Positions 26,341 through 35,622 are shown, numbered from the stretch's first letter. The stretch is DNA of 56,330 nucleotides from an uncultured Acetatifactor sp. (GCA_910585665.1 CAJUFI010000024.1:1-56330); one strand, 5' to 3'. The notes: generated by a model not told the origin, from the sequence alone. Numbers and translations are program-made.

Positions 26341-26847
26341 ATGAATATCATAGCGGCGGTGGACCGGAACTGGGCCATCGGCAGGAAGGGGAAGCTTTTG
26401 GTGAGCATTCCGGGCGACCAGAAGCGTTTCCGGGAAGAGACCATGGGGAAGGTGGTGGTCCTGGGGCGGAAGACGCTGCAGACATTTCCCCAGGGGATGC
26501 CCTTGCAGGGGCGGACGAACATCATACTATCCAAGGACAGGGGGTACCGGGTCAAGGGCGGCCTTGTGGTCCATTCCATAGAGGCGCTGATGGAGGAGGT
26601 TTCGAAATATCCTTCCGGGGACGTCTACTGCATCGGCGGGGAGAGCGTGTACCGGCAGCTCCTTCCCCATTGCGATGTGGCCCACATCACGAAAATCGAC
26701 CATTCCTATGAGGCGGACGCGTATTTTCCTGACCTGGACAAGGATTCGGAGTGGAGGGTCACCGCCGACAGCGATGAGCTGACCTATTTCGACATTGCCT
26801 ATACTTTTTTGCGGTATGAAAGGGTAAATGGGCGGAATGTATATTGA
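26341..26847 (+). CDS. folA: dihydrofolate reductase
   Basis: The protein has 168 residues; ATG 26341 follows AAAAGGAGACGGACAC. It reduces dihydrofolate to tetrahydrofolate with NADPH. Family marks seen: NIIAAVDRNWAIGRKGKL at the start, substrate/cofactor region 'MGKVVVLGRKTLQTFP', 'RTNIILSKD', 'VYCIGGESVYRQLLP', and the 'ADAYFPDLD' loop. The usual Asp in the active site (ADxDWxIG, then LPWxxPxD) is replaced around residues 20-27 (VSIPGDQKRF). No thyA lies next to it. The length is normal. Confidence 0.9.
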   Translation: MNIIAAVDRNWAIGRKGKLLVSIPGDQKRFREETMGKVVVLGRKTLQTFPQGMPLQGRTNIILSKDRGYRVKGGLVVHSIEALMEEVSKYPSGDVYCIGGESVYRQLLPHCDVAHITKIDHSYEADAYFPDLDKDSEWRVTADSDELTYFDIAYTFLRYERVNGRNVY

Positions 26848-26872
26848 CTTTTGGACAAAAAAGTATAATAAT
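26844..26872 (+). promoter_or_regulatory. candidate ilvE promoter
   Basis: TTGACT (26844-26849), overlapping the folA stop, with AATAAT (26867-26872) 17 bases on; a TATAAT at 26864 is also there but too close. The 16 bases TTGACTTTTGGACAAA recur exactly at the htpG promoter (29443-29458). Confidence 0.5.
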
Positions 26873-26908
26873 TGTTACGAACAAAATACTGGAAAGAAGG
26901 TAATGTCG

Positions 26909-27934
26909 ATGGAAAAGGTAAATATTGACTGGAGCAACCTGGGTTTTGGATATATTCAGACAAAAGAAAGATATGTTTCCTGCTACAGGGACGGGGCATG
27001 GGATGAAGGGGTGCTGACCGGGGACGCGAACATCGTCCTGAACGAGTGCGCAGGCGTCCTGCAGTATGCCCAGACGATTTTCGAGGGGCTGAAGGCCTAT
27101 GCCACGGACGGGGGACATATCGTGGCCTTCCGCCCGGATTTGAACGGCGAGCGCATGGAAGCCTCCGCCAGGCGTCTGGAGATGCCTGCGTTCCCCAGGG
27201 AGCGCTTTGTGGAAGCGGTGACGAAGACCGTGGCGGCCAACAGGGACTATGTGCCTCCTTACGGCAGCGGCGCTACATTATATATACGTCCTTTCATGTT
27301 CGGCTCCAATTCCGTCATCGGGGTGAAACCGGCGGACGAGTATCAGTTCCGCATCTTCTGCACGCCTGTGGGCCCTTATTTCAAGGGCGGCGCGAAGCCT
27401 CTGACCATCTGCGTCAGCGATTTCGACCGGGCCGCGCCCCACGGTACAGGGAACATCAAAGCAGGGCTGAATTACGCCATGAGCCTGCACGCGATTGTGA
27501 GCGCCCATAAGAACGGATTTGACGAGAACATGTATCTGGATCCCGGCACCCGGACCAAGGTGGAGGAGACCGGCGGAGCCAATTTCCTCTTCGTGACGAA
27601 GGACAATAAGATAGTCACCCCTAAGTCCGACAGCATCCTGCCGTCCATCACCCGGCGCTCCCTTGTCCATGTGGCGAAGGAGTACCTTGGCATGGAGGTG
27701 GAGGAGCGGGAAGTCTTGTTCGAAGAGGTGAAGGATTTCGCGGAGTGCGGCCTGTGCGGCACGGCTGCCGTCATCTCGCCTGTGGGAAAAGTGGTGGATC
27801 ACGGCAGGGAGATATGCTTCCCCAGCGGCATGACGGAGATGGGGCCTGTCACCAGGAAGCTGTATGATACGCTGACTGGCATCCAGATGGGCGAGATCGA
27901 GGCTCCCAAGGGCTGGATTCATATCATAGAATAA
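26909..27934 (+). CDS. ilvE: branched-chain amino acid aminotransferase
   Basis: The protein has 341 residues from ATG 26909, 8 bases after AGAAGG; ATG 26903 is too close to that site. It is PLP-dependent and moves amino groups between Glu and the oxo acids of Leu, Ile and Val. Marks of the type II BCAT fold: 'FEGLKAYAT', 'LYIRPFMFG', the PLP Lys in GNIKAGLNYA, 'EETGGANFLFV', and 'LCGTAAVISPVG'. The length is as expected. Confidence 0.93.
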   Translation: MEKVNIDWSNLGFGYIQTKERYVSCYRDGAWDEGVLTGDANIVLNECAGVLQYAQTIFEGLKAYATDGGHIVAFRPDLNGERMEASARRLEMPAFPRERFVEAVTKTVAANRDYVPPYGSGATLYIRPFMFGSNSVIGVKPADEYQFRIFCTPVGPYFKGGAKPLTICVSDFDRAAPHGTGNIKAGLNYAMSLHAIVSAHKNGFDENMYLDPGTRTKVEETGGANFLFVTKDNKIVTPKSDSILPSITRRSLVHVAKEYLGMEVEEREVLFEEVKDFAECGLCGTAAVISPVGKVVDHGREICFPSGMTEMGPVTRKLYDTLTGIQMGEIEAPKGWIHIIE

Positions 27935-27953
27935 AGACCGGACAGATTGTCAT

Positions 27954-29048
27954 ATGGAATATAAAGGAAAACGATATAACAGCCATCTACGGACGCCAGG
28001 ACGTCTTGCGGTGTTGTTGGGCTGCCTGTCCCTTGTAGTCCTGATGCTGACAGGCTGCGGGGACGGGGAGAGCGGCACGAGAGTGGTCTTTACTACAGGG
28101 TTCGGGAAGGACGAGGTGTTCCGGATCGGCGGCGCGACCTGCACGGTACCGGAGATGATAGTGTATCTGACCAATACCCAGAACCAGTACGAGAGTGTCT
28201 ATGGCCCGGAGGTGTGGAACATTTCCCGGGAAGGCGTGACCCTGGAGGAGAATGTAAAGGATACCGTGCTGGCCAAAATCGCCCAGATTAAGACGATGTA
28301 CCTGTTGGCCCAGGACAGGGGAGTGGCCCTGGACGAGGCGGAGGAGAAGAAAGTAGAACAGGCCGCGGCAGAATATTACGATTCCCTGAACGACACGGAA
28401 AAGGAAGAGATGGCGGTCACGACAGACATCATAGAGCAGCTGTACCGGGAATACGCCCTGGCGGACAAAATCTATCGGCATATCATCCAGGACGTCAATC
28501 CCGAGATCAGCGATGACGAGGCCCGCACGATCACGGTGCAGCATATCCTGTTCCGCACCTATACCATGGACGGCGCGGGCAACCGGATAGAGTATTCCGT
28601 CGAGATGAAGCAGGAGGCCTATCAGAAGGCGGCGGAGGTGCGCCGGGAGGCCGTGGAGGAGGGGCAGGATTTCGTGGATCTGGCGTCCCGCTACAGCGAT
28701 GACGGCACGATTACCTATTCCTTCGGCAAGGGCGAAATGGACAGCGGGTTCGAAGAGGCGGCTTTTTCCCTGGAGACGGAGGAAATCAGCCAGGTGATCG
28801 AGACGGAGGTCGGTTACCATATCATAAAGTGCCTGAGCACCTTTGACAGGGAGCAGACGGATCTCAATAAGCTGGAAATCGTGGAGGAGCGCCGCAGGGA
28901 GGTGTTCGGGCAGGAGTACGATGCTTTCGTGGAGACGTTGGTGCGCCAGCTGAACACGAAGCTATGGGACGAAATCGCTCTGCTGCATGACGAGCGTGTG
29001 ACCACAGCGGGATTTTTTGATATTTACGCGAAATATTTTCCGGATTAA
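27954..29048 (+). CDS. parvulin-type peptidyl-prolyl isomerase lipoprotein (PrsA/SurA-like)
   Basis: The protein has 364 residues. A type II signal peptide (hydrophobic 17-36, lipobox LTGC) anchors it to the outer face of the membrane. Helical chaperone region about 60-180, then a PpiC rotamase domain about 190-290 ('TVQHILFRTY', 'FVDLASRYSDDG', 'GKGEMDSGFEEAAFSL', 'VGYHIIK'). It should help fold exported proteins. It is 20 bases after ilvE and followed by a strong terminator. Confidence 0.85.
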   Translation: MEYKGKRYNSHLRTPGRLAVLLGCLSLVVLMLTGCGDGESGTRVVFTTGFGKDEVFRIGGATCTVPEMIVYLTNTQNQYESVYGPEVWNISREGVTLEENVKDTVLAKIAQIKTMYLLAQDRGVALDEAEEKKVEQAAAEYYDSLNDTEKEEMAVTTDIIEQLYREYALADKIYRHIIQDVNPEISDDEARTITVQHILFRTYTMDGAGNRIEYSVEMKQEAYQKAAEVRREAVEEGQDFVDLASRYSDDGTITYSFGKGEMDSGFEEAAFSLETEEISQVIETEVGYHIIKCLSTFDREQTDLNKLEIVEERRREVFGQEYDAFVETLVRQLNTKLWDEIALLHDERVTTAGFFDIYAKYFPD

Positions 29049-29057
29049 TTTTATTTC

Positions 29058-29090
29058 AAAAAAGGCCGTTCGCTTGGAACGGTCTTTTTT
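29058..29090 (+). terminator. strong intrinsic terminator
   Basis: AAAAAAGGCCGTT - CGCTTGG - AACGGTCTTTTTT, ending in a run of T. Confidence 0.9.
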
Positions 29091-29105
29091 GATGGGCATA
29101 TTTGT

Positions 29106-29345
29106 CTATGACGGAGGATTCTGCTGCTTCACTGTGACGCGCAAGGTGAAGCTGCGGCTGAGGCGGTAGGTGACCGTCATGCTTTGCAGCAGAGGCCTGT
29201 TTTTCGCGGTCTCATAGGGGAGATGGATGATTTCGGCACCCTCCGGCTTCAGGACGCTCATGGCCCTTTCCAGGTCTGCTTTCACGTTTAGGAGTTTGAA
29301 ATCATCCGGCCCTACGGATATATAGGGACTGGCGCAGCTTCGCGG
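29106..29345 (-). pseudogene. C-terminal fragment of an unknown gene, minus strand
   Basis: An open frame of about 80 codons ends at TAG 29106-29108 and reads like coding sequence ('ISVGPDDFKLLNVKADLERA', 'GAEIIHLPYETAKNRPLLQ', 'VTYRLSRSFTLRVTVKQQ'). It has no start with a ribosome site, and an in-frame stop lies just upstream in AT-rich DNA. I do not recognise the family. The fragment sits between the lipoprotein terminator and htpG. Confidence 0.4.
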
Positions 29346-29408
29346 TACAGTTTAGAAAAATTTTAGAAAGCCGCAAACCCTTGATTTTCGGGCTTCCCGG
29401 GGACTTTG

Positions 29409-29435
29409 TTAGCACTCTGTTAAAATGAGTGCTAA
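29409..29435. promoter_or_regulatory. CIRCE operator (HrcA-binding site) of htpG
   Basis: TTAGCACTC - 9 bases - GAGTGCTAA, a perfect CIRCE inverted repeat, just upstream of the htpG promoter. HrcA would repress here until heat or unfolded protein. Confidence 0.95.
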
Positions 29436-29442
29436 TTTTGGG

Positions 29443-29471
29443 TTGACTTTTGGACAAAGCGGTTTTAAACT
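29443..29471 (+). promoter_or_regulatory. htpG promoter (sigma-A type)
   Basis: TTGACT (29443-29448), 17-base spacer, TAAACT (29466-29471), 7 bases after CIRCE. Confidence 0.75.
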
Positions 29472-29531
29472 ATGTTTCAGGATTTAAGTTTACCAAAAAT
29501 ATCAGAAGAATAAAGAAAGGGATGTTGTAAC

Positions 29532-31766
29532 ATGGCAGCGAAGAGCGGTAATTTATCAATCAACAGCGAAAACATTTTTCCGATCATCAAAAAGTGGCTG
29601 TATAACGACCACGACATCTTTTACAGGGAGCTGATCTCCAACGGCTGCGACGCCGTGACGAAGCTGAAGAAGCTGGACATGATGGGCGAGTATACCCTGC
29701 CGGAGGGGTACAAGGCGAGGATAGACGTCATCGTGAACCCGGAGAAGAAGACCCTGACCTTCATGGACAATGGACTGGGCATGACCGCGGACGAGGTGGA
29801 GGAGTACATCAACCAGATCGCCTTCTCCGGCGCATCCGACTTCATAGAGAAATATAAGGACAAGAGCAACGCGGACCAGATCATCGGCCATTTCGGACTG
29901 GGCTTCTATTCCGCCTTCATGGTGGCGGACGAGGTGCACATCGACACCCTGTCCTACCAGGAGGGCGCCAAGGCTGTTCACTGGGAGTGCGACGGCGGCA
30001 CCGAATTCTCCATGGAGGATGGGGACAGGACAGAGGTAGGCACTACGATCACCCTGTTCCTCAACGAGGACTGCCTGGAGTTCTGCAACGAGTACAAGGC
30101 CCGGGAGGTGCTGAAGAAGTACTGCTCCTTCATGCCCACGGAGATTTACCTGTCCAAGGCCAACACCACAGAGACCCAGATTATCAGGGAGGACGAGAAG
30201 CGCGAGGACGATGAAGTCCTGGAGGTGATCCAGCCGGAGAAAAAGGACGATAAGGCGGAGAAGAAAGAGAAGAAAAAGAAAGAAAAGGATTCCGCGGAAG
30301 AGACGGACGCAGCGGAGGAAGCGGACGAGGAAGAAGAGGACGAAGAAGAGAAAGAGCCTGAACCCGTCAAGCTGAAGATTAAGAAGCGCCCGGAGCTCCT
30401 GAACGAGACCACGCCGCTGTGGGCAAAACATGCCAACGACTGCACCAAGGAGGAGTATCTGGAGTTCTACCGCAAGGTATTCCATGATTATAAGGAGCCC
30501 CTGTTCTGGATTCACCTGAACATGGACTATCCCTTCAACTTAAAGGGCATCCTGTACTTCCCGAAGATCAACATGGAGTACGAGTCCATCGAGGGCACCA
30601 TCAAGCTGTACAACAACCAGGTCTTCATCGCGGACAACATCAAGGAGGTCATCCCGGAATTCCTGATGCTGCTGAAGGGCGTCATCGACTGCCCTGACCT
30701 GCCCCTGAACGTGTCCAGGAGCGCCCTGCAGAACGATGGCTTCGTGAAGAAGATTTCCGAGTACATCTCCAAGAAGGTGGCGGACAAGCTCTCCGGCATG
30801 TGCAAGACCGAGAAGGAAGAGTACGACAAATACTGGGACGATATCAGCCCCTTCATCAAGTTCGGCTGCCTGAAGGACGACAAGTTCTGTGAGAGGATGA
30901 ACGACTATATCCTGTTCAAGAACCTGGAGGGCAAGTACCTGACCCTGCCGGAGTGCCTGGAGGTGAAGCCTACCGACACCGGGGACGGCGAGAACGGGGA
31001 CGGCGCGGAGAAGGATGCGGCGCAAGCGGATGAGACGGCGAAGGAAGCCGGCGGCGCGGTGGACGAGAACGGCGAGAAAGTGGAGGCTGAAGTCGTCACC
31101 GATGAGGCGGATTCCGAAGCGAAGGACGGCGAAGAGGCTGCGGAGGAAAAGAAGGAGAAGACCATCTACTACGTCACCGACGAGCAGCAGCAGGGCCAGT
31201 ATATCAAGATGTTCAAGGACAACGGCATGGACGCCGTCATCCTGACCCACAATATCGACCAGCCATTCATCCAGCAGCTGGAGTCCAAGAACGAGGGCGT
31301 GAAGTTCCAGAGGATTGACGCGGACGTGACGGACGCGCTGAAGGACGAGACCGATGAGGAAGCGGCCAAGGAGCTGGAGGAAGAGGCCAAGGCCCTGGGC
31401 GAAATCATGAAGAAAGTGCTGGAGAACGACAAGCTTGTGGTCAAGGTGGAGAAGCTCAAGGATGAGAAGATTTCCTCCGTGCTGACCCTGTCTGAGGAGA
31501 GCAGGCGCATGCAGGACATGATGAAGATGTACTCCATGCCCGGCATGGACATGGGCGGCTTCGGCGGCGAGGGCGAGACATTAATCCTCAATGCGAACCA
31601 TCCGCTGGTGCAGTACGTGAACGCCAACCAGGAGGGCGAGAACGTGGGGATGATCTGCGAGCAGCTCTATGACCTGGCGAAAATCCAGCAGGCTCCTCTG
31701 TCCCCCGAGGCCATGACCAAGTTCATCGCCAGGAGCAATGAGATCATGATGGTGTTTACGAAATAA
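29532..31766 (+). CDS. htpG: HtpG, Hsp90-family chaperone with two acidic inserts
   Basis: The protein has 744 residues; the usual bacterial length is about 620-640. The N-terminal ATPase domain is clear ('FYRELISNGCDAVTKLKKL', 'FMDNGLGMTADE', 'QIIGHFGLGFYSAFMVAD'). The excess is two low-complexity charged inserts: about 225-290 (Lys/Glu then Asp/Glu runs), where eukaryotic Hsp90 has its linker and E. coli HtpG has none, and about 482-545 in the middle to C-terminal part. Middle-domain 'LPLNVSRSALQND' with its catalytic Arg is present. ATG 29532 follows AAAGGGATG. Regulated by the CIRCE site. Confidence 0.93.
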   Translation: MAAKSGNLSINSENIFPIIKKWLYNDHDIFYRELISNGCDAVTKLKKLDMMGEYTLPEGYKARIDVIVNPEKKTLTFMDNGLGMTADEVEEYINQIAFSGASDFIEKYKDKSNADQIIGHFGLGFYSAFMVADEVHIDTLSYQEGAKAVHWECDGGTEFSMEDGDRTEVGTTITLFLNEDCLEFCNEYKAREVLKKYCSFMPTEIYLSKANTTETQIIREDEKREDDEVLEVIQPEKKDDKAEKKEKKKKEKDSAEETDAAEEADEEEEDEEEKEPEPVKLKIKKRPELLNETTPLWAKHANDCTKEEYLEFYRKVFHDYKEPLFWIHLNMDYPFNLKGILYFPKINMEYESIEGTIKLYNNQVFIADNIKEVIPEFLMLLKGVIDCPDLPLNVSRSALQNDGFVKKISEYISKKVADKLSGMCKTEKEEYDKYWDDISPFIKFGCLKDDKFCERMNDYILFKNLEGKYLTLPECLEVKPTDTGDGENGDGAEKDAAQADETAKEAGGAVDENGEKVEAEVVTDEADSEAKDGEEAAEEKKEKTIYYVTDEQQQGQYIKMFKDNGMDAVILTHNIDQPFIQQLESKNEGVKFQRIDADVTDALKDETDEEAAKELEEEAKALGEIMKKVLENDKLVVKVEKLKDEKISSVLTLSEESRRMQDMMKMYSMPGMDMGGFGGEGETLILNANHPLVQYVNANQEGENVGMICEQLYDLAKIQQAPLSPEAMTKFIARSNEIMMVFTK

Positions 31767-31860
31767 TTGACTGGATTCGGAGTTGCTGATTCAATGGAAT
31801 ATGAGTGCAGATAGACGTTCATAAAGGCATCCCGGCCTTTGGATGGCCGGAAATAGTAGA

Positions 31861-31896
31861 ATGGGCATGTGCCGTGGAGTGCATGCCCATTTCTGC
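31861..31896 (+). terminator. probable terminator after htpG
   Basis: ATGGGCATG (31861-31869) pairs with CATGCCCAT (31882-31890), then TTCTGCT. A smaller CCGGCC/GGCCGG hairpin lies at 31832-31850. Confidence 0.5.
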
Positions 31897-31937
31897 TAAG
31901 GGTGATTTATTGACTTTTCAGCCGCCTGTTTCATTGT

Positions 31938-32402
31938 TCATGATGTCAGGGGTTTCAGATAAATCGATACGGCTCTTCCCTTTTGATTTGTATAGACATA
32001 GCCATCTGATTCAAAGCCAAGAGCGTGGTGCAAAGCGATACTGGGCTGGTTATCAGTGCGAACCTGATTGGATGCTATCTTGTAGCCTTTTTCCCTGGCA
32101 GTCTCCAATGTGAGCGCCATTGCCTCTTTGCCGAAACCCTGTCCACGGTATTCGGGAAATATCTCGATTCCGCAGGAAACCACACTTTTGGAGTGCTGGT
32201 ATAAGGAAATCATTCCGACAGTACTGTCTCCGGCTAAGACAGCGAACATTTCAAAATACTTTGCCTGAAACTCTTTCAGGTTCCAGTCAGCCATTATTTT
32301 CCGGATTTCATTGGCTGATTTGTCCCTATATGTCTGTCGTTGTAAAACGGGGATGTCCTTTTCCGAAAAACTCCTCAGTGTGACTTTGACTGCTGTAATC
32401 AT
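31938..32402 (-). CDS. GNAT-family N-acetyltransferase
   Basis: The protein has 154 residues on the minus strand. GNAT marks: N-terminal 'TLRSFSEKDIPVLQR', acetyl-CoA loop 'EYRGQGFGKEAMALTL' (R/Q-x-x-G-x-G/A), and 'NQPSIALHHALGFESDGY', the C-terminal motif of RimI/RimJ-like enzymes. Substrate unknown. It converges on htpG. Confidence 0.85.
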   Translation of the reverse strand: MITAVKVTLRSFSEKDIPVLQRQTYRDKSANEIRKIMADWNLKEFQAKYFEMFAVLAGDSTVGMISLYQHSKSVVSCGIEIFPEYRGQGFGKEAMALTLETAREKGYKIASNQVRTDNQPSIALHHALGFESDGYVYTNQKGRAVSIYLKPLTS

Positions 32403-32546
32403 GCCTGACCTCCGTAAGCTTTTTGCATCTGCTCATTTCTCTTTCTATTCTAACATAAAAGCAGTAGAAGAAAAACATTATATGCCAATTCTGTTGTAAT
32501 TTGAGCATGATAATTGTACAATAAAAGAAAAAGAGGAGGAAAGGGA

Positions 32547-32714
32547 ATGTCCAATATAAAACCAATATCAGATTTGAGAAATTATGCGGCTATACTGGAT
32601 AAGCAGAAAGCATTGAATCAATTGTTGTTGAAATTACAGGATGCCGAAAAATCCGTGGCTGCGGAGGGGACTATATCTGCGGATGATTTGGAAGCGGAAT
32701 TGGGGGTGTTGTGA
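32547..32714 (+). CDS. RelB/Phd-like antitoxin
   Basis: The protein has 55 residues from ATG 32547, after AGGAGGAAAGGG. 'NIKPISDLRNYAAILD' is typical of Phd/YefM/RelB-type N-termini, followed by a helical acidic tail that would clamp the toxin. The toxin starts directly after the stop. Such pairs usually repress their own promoter. Confidence 0.75.
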   Translation: MSNIKPISDLRNYAAILDKQKALNQLLLKLQDAEKSVAAEGTISADDLEAELGVL

Positions 32715-33086
32715 GTGGTCAGATTAGAATATTCCCAAACTGTAAGAAAGAAGCTGAAAAACCTGAAAAATGAACTAAGGGAAGATTATGGCGAAGAGCG
32801 AGCGAAAAAAATCATGGGCAAAATAACCAAAGGAATAAGGTGGCTTGAAGCATTTCCGCAATCCGGTATAAGAGTTTCAGCGCTATATGATATTGAATGC
32901 GATTACAGCTATATTTTTGTGGAACATAATTATTTCTTTTATCGCATTAAGGATAAAAATACGATACTTATTTTGGAAATGTTTCATGAAAAAGAAGATT
33001 TCATGCGAAAGCTTTTCGGAATTGATACGACATCTCAGGAAACGATAGACTATTGGGGAGAGTTATTCCTTTTCTGTTATCACTGA
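32715..33086 (+). CDS. RelE/ParE-type toxin
   Basis: The protein has 123 residues starting at GTG 32715, immediately after the antitoxin stop. The RelE/ParE fold is suggested by 'RLEYSQTVRKKLKNLKNEL', 'GIRWLEAFPQSGIRVSALYD', 'DYSYIFVEHNYFFYRIKDK' and 'ILILEMFHEKEDF'. An mRNA-interferase or gyrase-poison activity is possible; the sequence does not decide. Confidence 0.75.
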   Translation: MVRLEYSQTVRKKLKNLKNELREDYGEERAKKIMGKITKGIRWLEAFPQSGIRVSALYDIECDYSYIFVEHNYFFYRIKDKNTILILEMFHEKEDFMRKLFGIDTTSQETIDYWGELFLFCYH

Positions 33087-33164
33087 TATTTCAAGTAATC
33101 ATGGAGTTCTTTTTTTCTAAAATCACACCACTTTCACAGAAATGAAAATAAATTTGCGATTCTC

Positions 33165-33216
33165 TTGACAAGATGAGTCTAATGCGTTAGACTATAATAA
33201 GTCTAATGCATTAGTC
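33165..33216 (+). promoter_or_regulatory. BlaI-type promoter with two operators (first module)
   Basis: TTGACA (33165-33170) and TAGACT (33188-33193), 17 bases apart. Operator 1 GTCTAATGCGTTAGAC (33177-33192) overlaps the -10; operator 2 GTCTAATGCATTAGTC (33201-33216) lies just after. Both are near-perfect dyads. The same arrangement occurs at 35623-35651. Confidence 0.75.
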
Positions 33217-33233
33217 CTGAAAGGAGAGATACT

Positions 33234-33365
33234 ATGGAAACACCGAAATCATTTGAGAACGAGTACCGTTTTCGCCGATTCTATGGGAAAATAGCTGCTT
33301 TCACGAAATGGAAAAAGTTGTCCAAGGAGGAATTAGCGGAAATCCGGCAGATGCCCGGCCAGTAG
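33234..33365 (+). pseudogene. blaI fossil: both ends kept, middle deleted
   Basis: ATG 33234 with AGGAGAG upstream encodes 43 residues: METPKSFENEYRF, then after a few bases an end (AAFTKWKKLSKEELAEIRQM) matching residues about 90-113 of the intact BlaI at 35668. The DNA-binding winged helix (about 75 residues) is lost. The operators before it are intact. Confidence 0.8.
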
Positions 33366-33492
33366 GAGGAAACTTGAAACGGCATGAACCTGAAAAGCAT
33401 CCGGAGGATTTATGAGCGCGTGGCGGTCGGAGATTCTTTGCCGGGATTTGATGCATTGAGGGGAATGCGGGACAGAAATCAGGAGAGAAAGA

Positions 33493-35448
33493 ATGGAAGA
33501 TATTTTTTTAGGTTTTTTGAATCAGAGCATCACTGCGGGCTGGCTGATTCTTGCAGTCATGGCGCTGCGGATGCTGCTGAAACGGTCACCCAAATGGATT
33601 CACTGTCTGCTGTGGGCGCTGGTGGCGTTCCGGCTGGCATGCCCCTTTTCCCTGGAGAGCGTATTCAGTCTGATTCCCAGCCGGGAGACCGTCCGGCATG
33701 ACATGGCCGTGACCTCCGGGCCAGTGATTGACAGCGGAGTCAGGTTCGTGGACAATGCGGTGAACCAGGTGATTCGGGAATCTGCGGCCCCAAGGCCGGA
33801 GACTAGCGCAGACCCGCTGCAGATTTGGCTTTTCATCGCCAGCGTCATCTGGATCATGGGCGTGGCCGCCATGCTTTTGTATGCCTTGGCGGCATATAGC
33901 AGGCTCTGGCTGAAAATCCGGACTGCGGTGCGCCTGGAGGAGCCGGTCATGCTGAGCGAATTCGTGGACACGCCTTTCCTGTTCGGCGTAATCCGCCCGC
34001 GCATTTACCTCCCCTCCGATATGCCGGAGGAACTGAGGGCGCCTGTGATAGCCCATGAACTGGCCCATTTGCAGCGGCGGGACAATCTGTGGAAGATTCT
34101 GGGGTATGGTATGCTTGCGGCCTACTGGTTCCATCCCCTCTGCTGGGCGGCCTACATTCTGCTGTGCAGAGACATCGAACGGGCCTGTGACGAAAAGGTC
34201 ATCAGAAGCTATGACATGCATCAAAAAAAGCTGTATTCAGAGGCGCTGCTGGCATGCAGCATGGACAGGCGAGCCGGGCTTGTCTGCCCTCTGGCCTTTG
34301 GCGAAGTGGGGGTCAAGGAGCGTATCAGATCCGTGCTGAACTATAAAAAGCCTGCTTTCTGGGGCATTGCGGCGGCAGTGGCGGTCTGTGTGGTGGCAGC
34401 GGTCTGCTTCCTGACAGACCCCGTGAAAGAAGAGGGAGGCTCTGGAGGGGCAGTCCTGGCTGGCGCAGACGGCGGAAACGGGGCTGGCCGTGGAGCGGGC
34501 GGCACCGTGGATGCCGGTGGAGCGGACAGCGGCAAGGAAGCGGCGAATGGCGGCAATAGGACAGGAACCGATGGAACAGGCAGCAGCGGTTCGGGTGAGG
34601 ATGGAAGAAGCGGCAGAGAGGGCAGCGAAAACGGGGCTGAAGCCAGCGGAACAGCCAGCGGCAATGGAGCGGAAGCCAGCGGCGATGGAACGAGAACCTT
34701 GATATCAGCTCGCGAGGTGGATGTGGTAGCCAGGTTCATGAGGATGGACTGGGAGGAAATCAGGAGCAGAAAACTGCCTGTGGTAGACGAGTGGGCATAC
34801 TGGACGGATGTGGTCTGTATCGCGGAGATTCCGGAGGAGGACATCAGGATTTATGGCTATAATGATACAGAGATTAACGGCCGGGGAGTGGCTGTTGAGA
34901 TTGGGGATGAAGTAAATTATTTTGACTGGAACTATGTGAGCATGACAAGTACCCATTACCAGGCGCCGCAGTGCTATTGGAACCGGGCGAAAAGACAGCT
35001 GCAGGTAGCGTTGAATATCTATATGGGCCCCCGCGCCAACGCCCAGGCGCTGCATGTGCTGCAATACCATGACACAGGCGCCCCGACGGACAATGAGTTG
35101 GATGCAGGCTGGGATGCAAATGGTTGGTCAGGCCTGCTGGAAGAGAGGATTGATTTCCGGTTCGAGGAGGAGACAGGGCAGCTGACCCTTTTCGATACCA
35201 GCAATCAGAGAGAGCTGGCTTCCGTGACAGTGGAGGAGGGGACTGTGACCTGGTTGGAACTGGGCAATTTCTCCAGATTTCTTCTGGGGGAGGAAATCGT
35301 GCTGCAGTTCCATCCCGGATATTGGGTAGAGGGCGGGTTCATTGCCGAGTACACAGAGGACATACCGCTGCTGGAAGCGGAGCTGCTTTATGAAGACAAC
35401 GGAGGAGCGATCACATTCAGCCTGGGAGAAATCCGGGTGGCCGATTAA
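33493..35448 (+). CDS. M56-family (BlaR1-like) membrane metallopeptidase, copy 1
   Basis: The protein has 651 residues; ATG 33493 follows AGGAGAGAAAGA. The N-terminal half has several membrane segments ('ITAGWLILAVMALRMLL', 'IWLFIASVIWIMGVAAMLLY') and the zinc motif HELAH in 'APVIAHELAHLQRRDNLWK', followed by 'ERACDEKV'. A further membrane segment at about 290-310 is followed by a Gly/Ala/Asp/Ser-rich linker (about 315-400) and an extracellular strand-rich domain. There is no penicillin-binding SxxK-type sensor domain that I recognise. In BlaR1 systems the metalloprotease inactivates BlaI. Copy 2 has about 200 more residues after the linker. Confidence 0.85.
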   Translation: MEDIFLGFLNQSITAGWLILAVMALRMLLKRSPKWIHCLLWALVAFRLACPFSLESVFSLIPSRETVRHDMAVTSGPVIDSGVRFVDNAVNQVIRESAAPRPETSADPLQIWLFIASVIWIMGVAAMLLYALAAYSRLWLKIRTAVRLEEPVMLSEFVDTPFLFGVIRPRIYLPSDMPEELRAPVIAHELAHLQRRDNLWKILGYGMLAAYWFHPLCWAAYILLCRDIERACDEKVIRSYDMHQKKLYSEALLACSMDRRAGLVCPLAFGEVGVKERIRSVLNYKKPAFWGIAAAVAVCVVAAVCFLTDPVKEEGGSGGAVLAGADGGNGAGRGAGGTVDAGGADSGKEAANGGNRTGTDGTGSSGSGEDGRSGREGSENGAEASGTASGNGAEASGDGTRTLISAREVDVVARFMRMDWEEIRSRKLPVVDEWAYWTDVVCIAEIPEEDIRIYGYNDTEINGRGVAVEIGDEVNYFDWNYVSMTSTHYQAPQCYWNRAKRQLQVALNIYMGPRANAQALHVLQYHDTGAPTDNELDAGWDANGWSGLLEERIDFRFEEETGQLTLFDTSNQRELASVTVEEGTVTWLELGNFSRFLLGEEIVLQFHPGYWVEGGFIAEYTEDIPLLEAELLYEDNGGAITFSLGEIRVAD

Positions 35449-35622
35449 CCGCAATATTTAGAGGCAACTTCTTGTGATTGCAAAAACTTGCTGCGCAGCC
35501 CGGCCCACGGGCGCAAGGTTTTGGGAACATAGCGGCTAGTACACCGGTGCATGAATTCCGGAGCAATCAGCGCTTGTGGGTATCGCGTGATGGAAGAACG
35601 GCCGGGTCATGGTTGACCGGGC

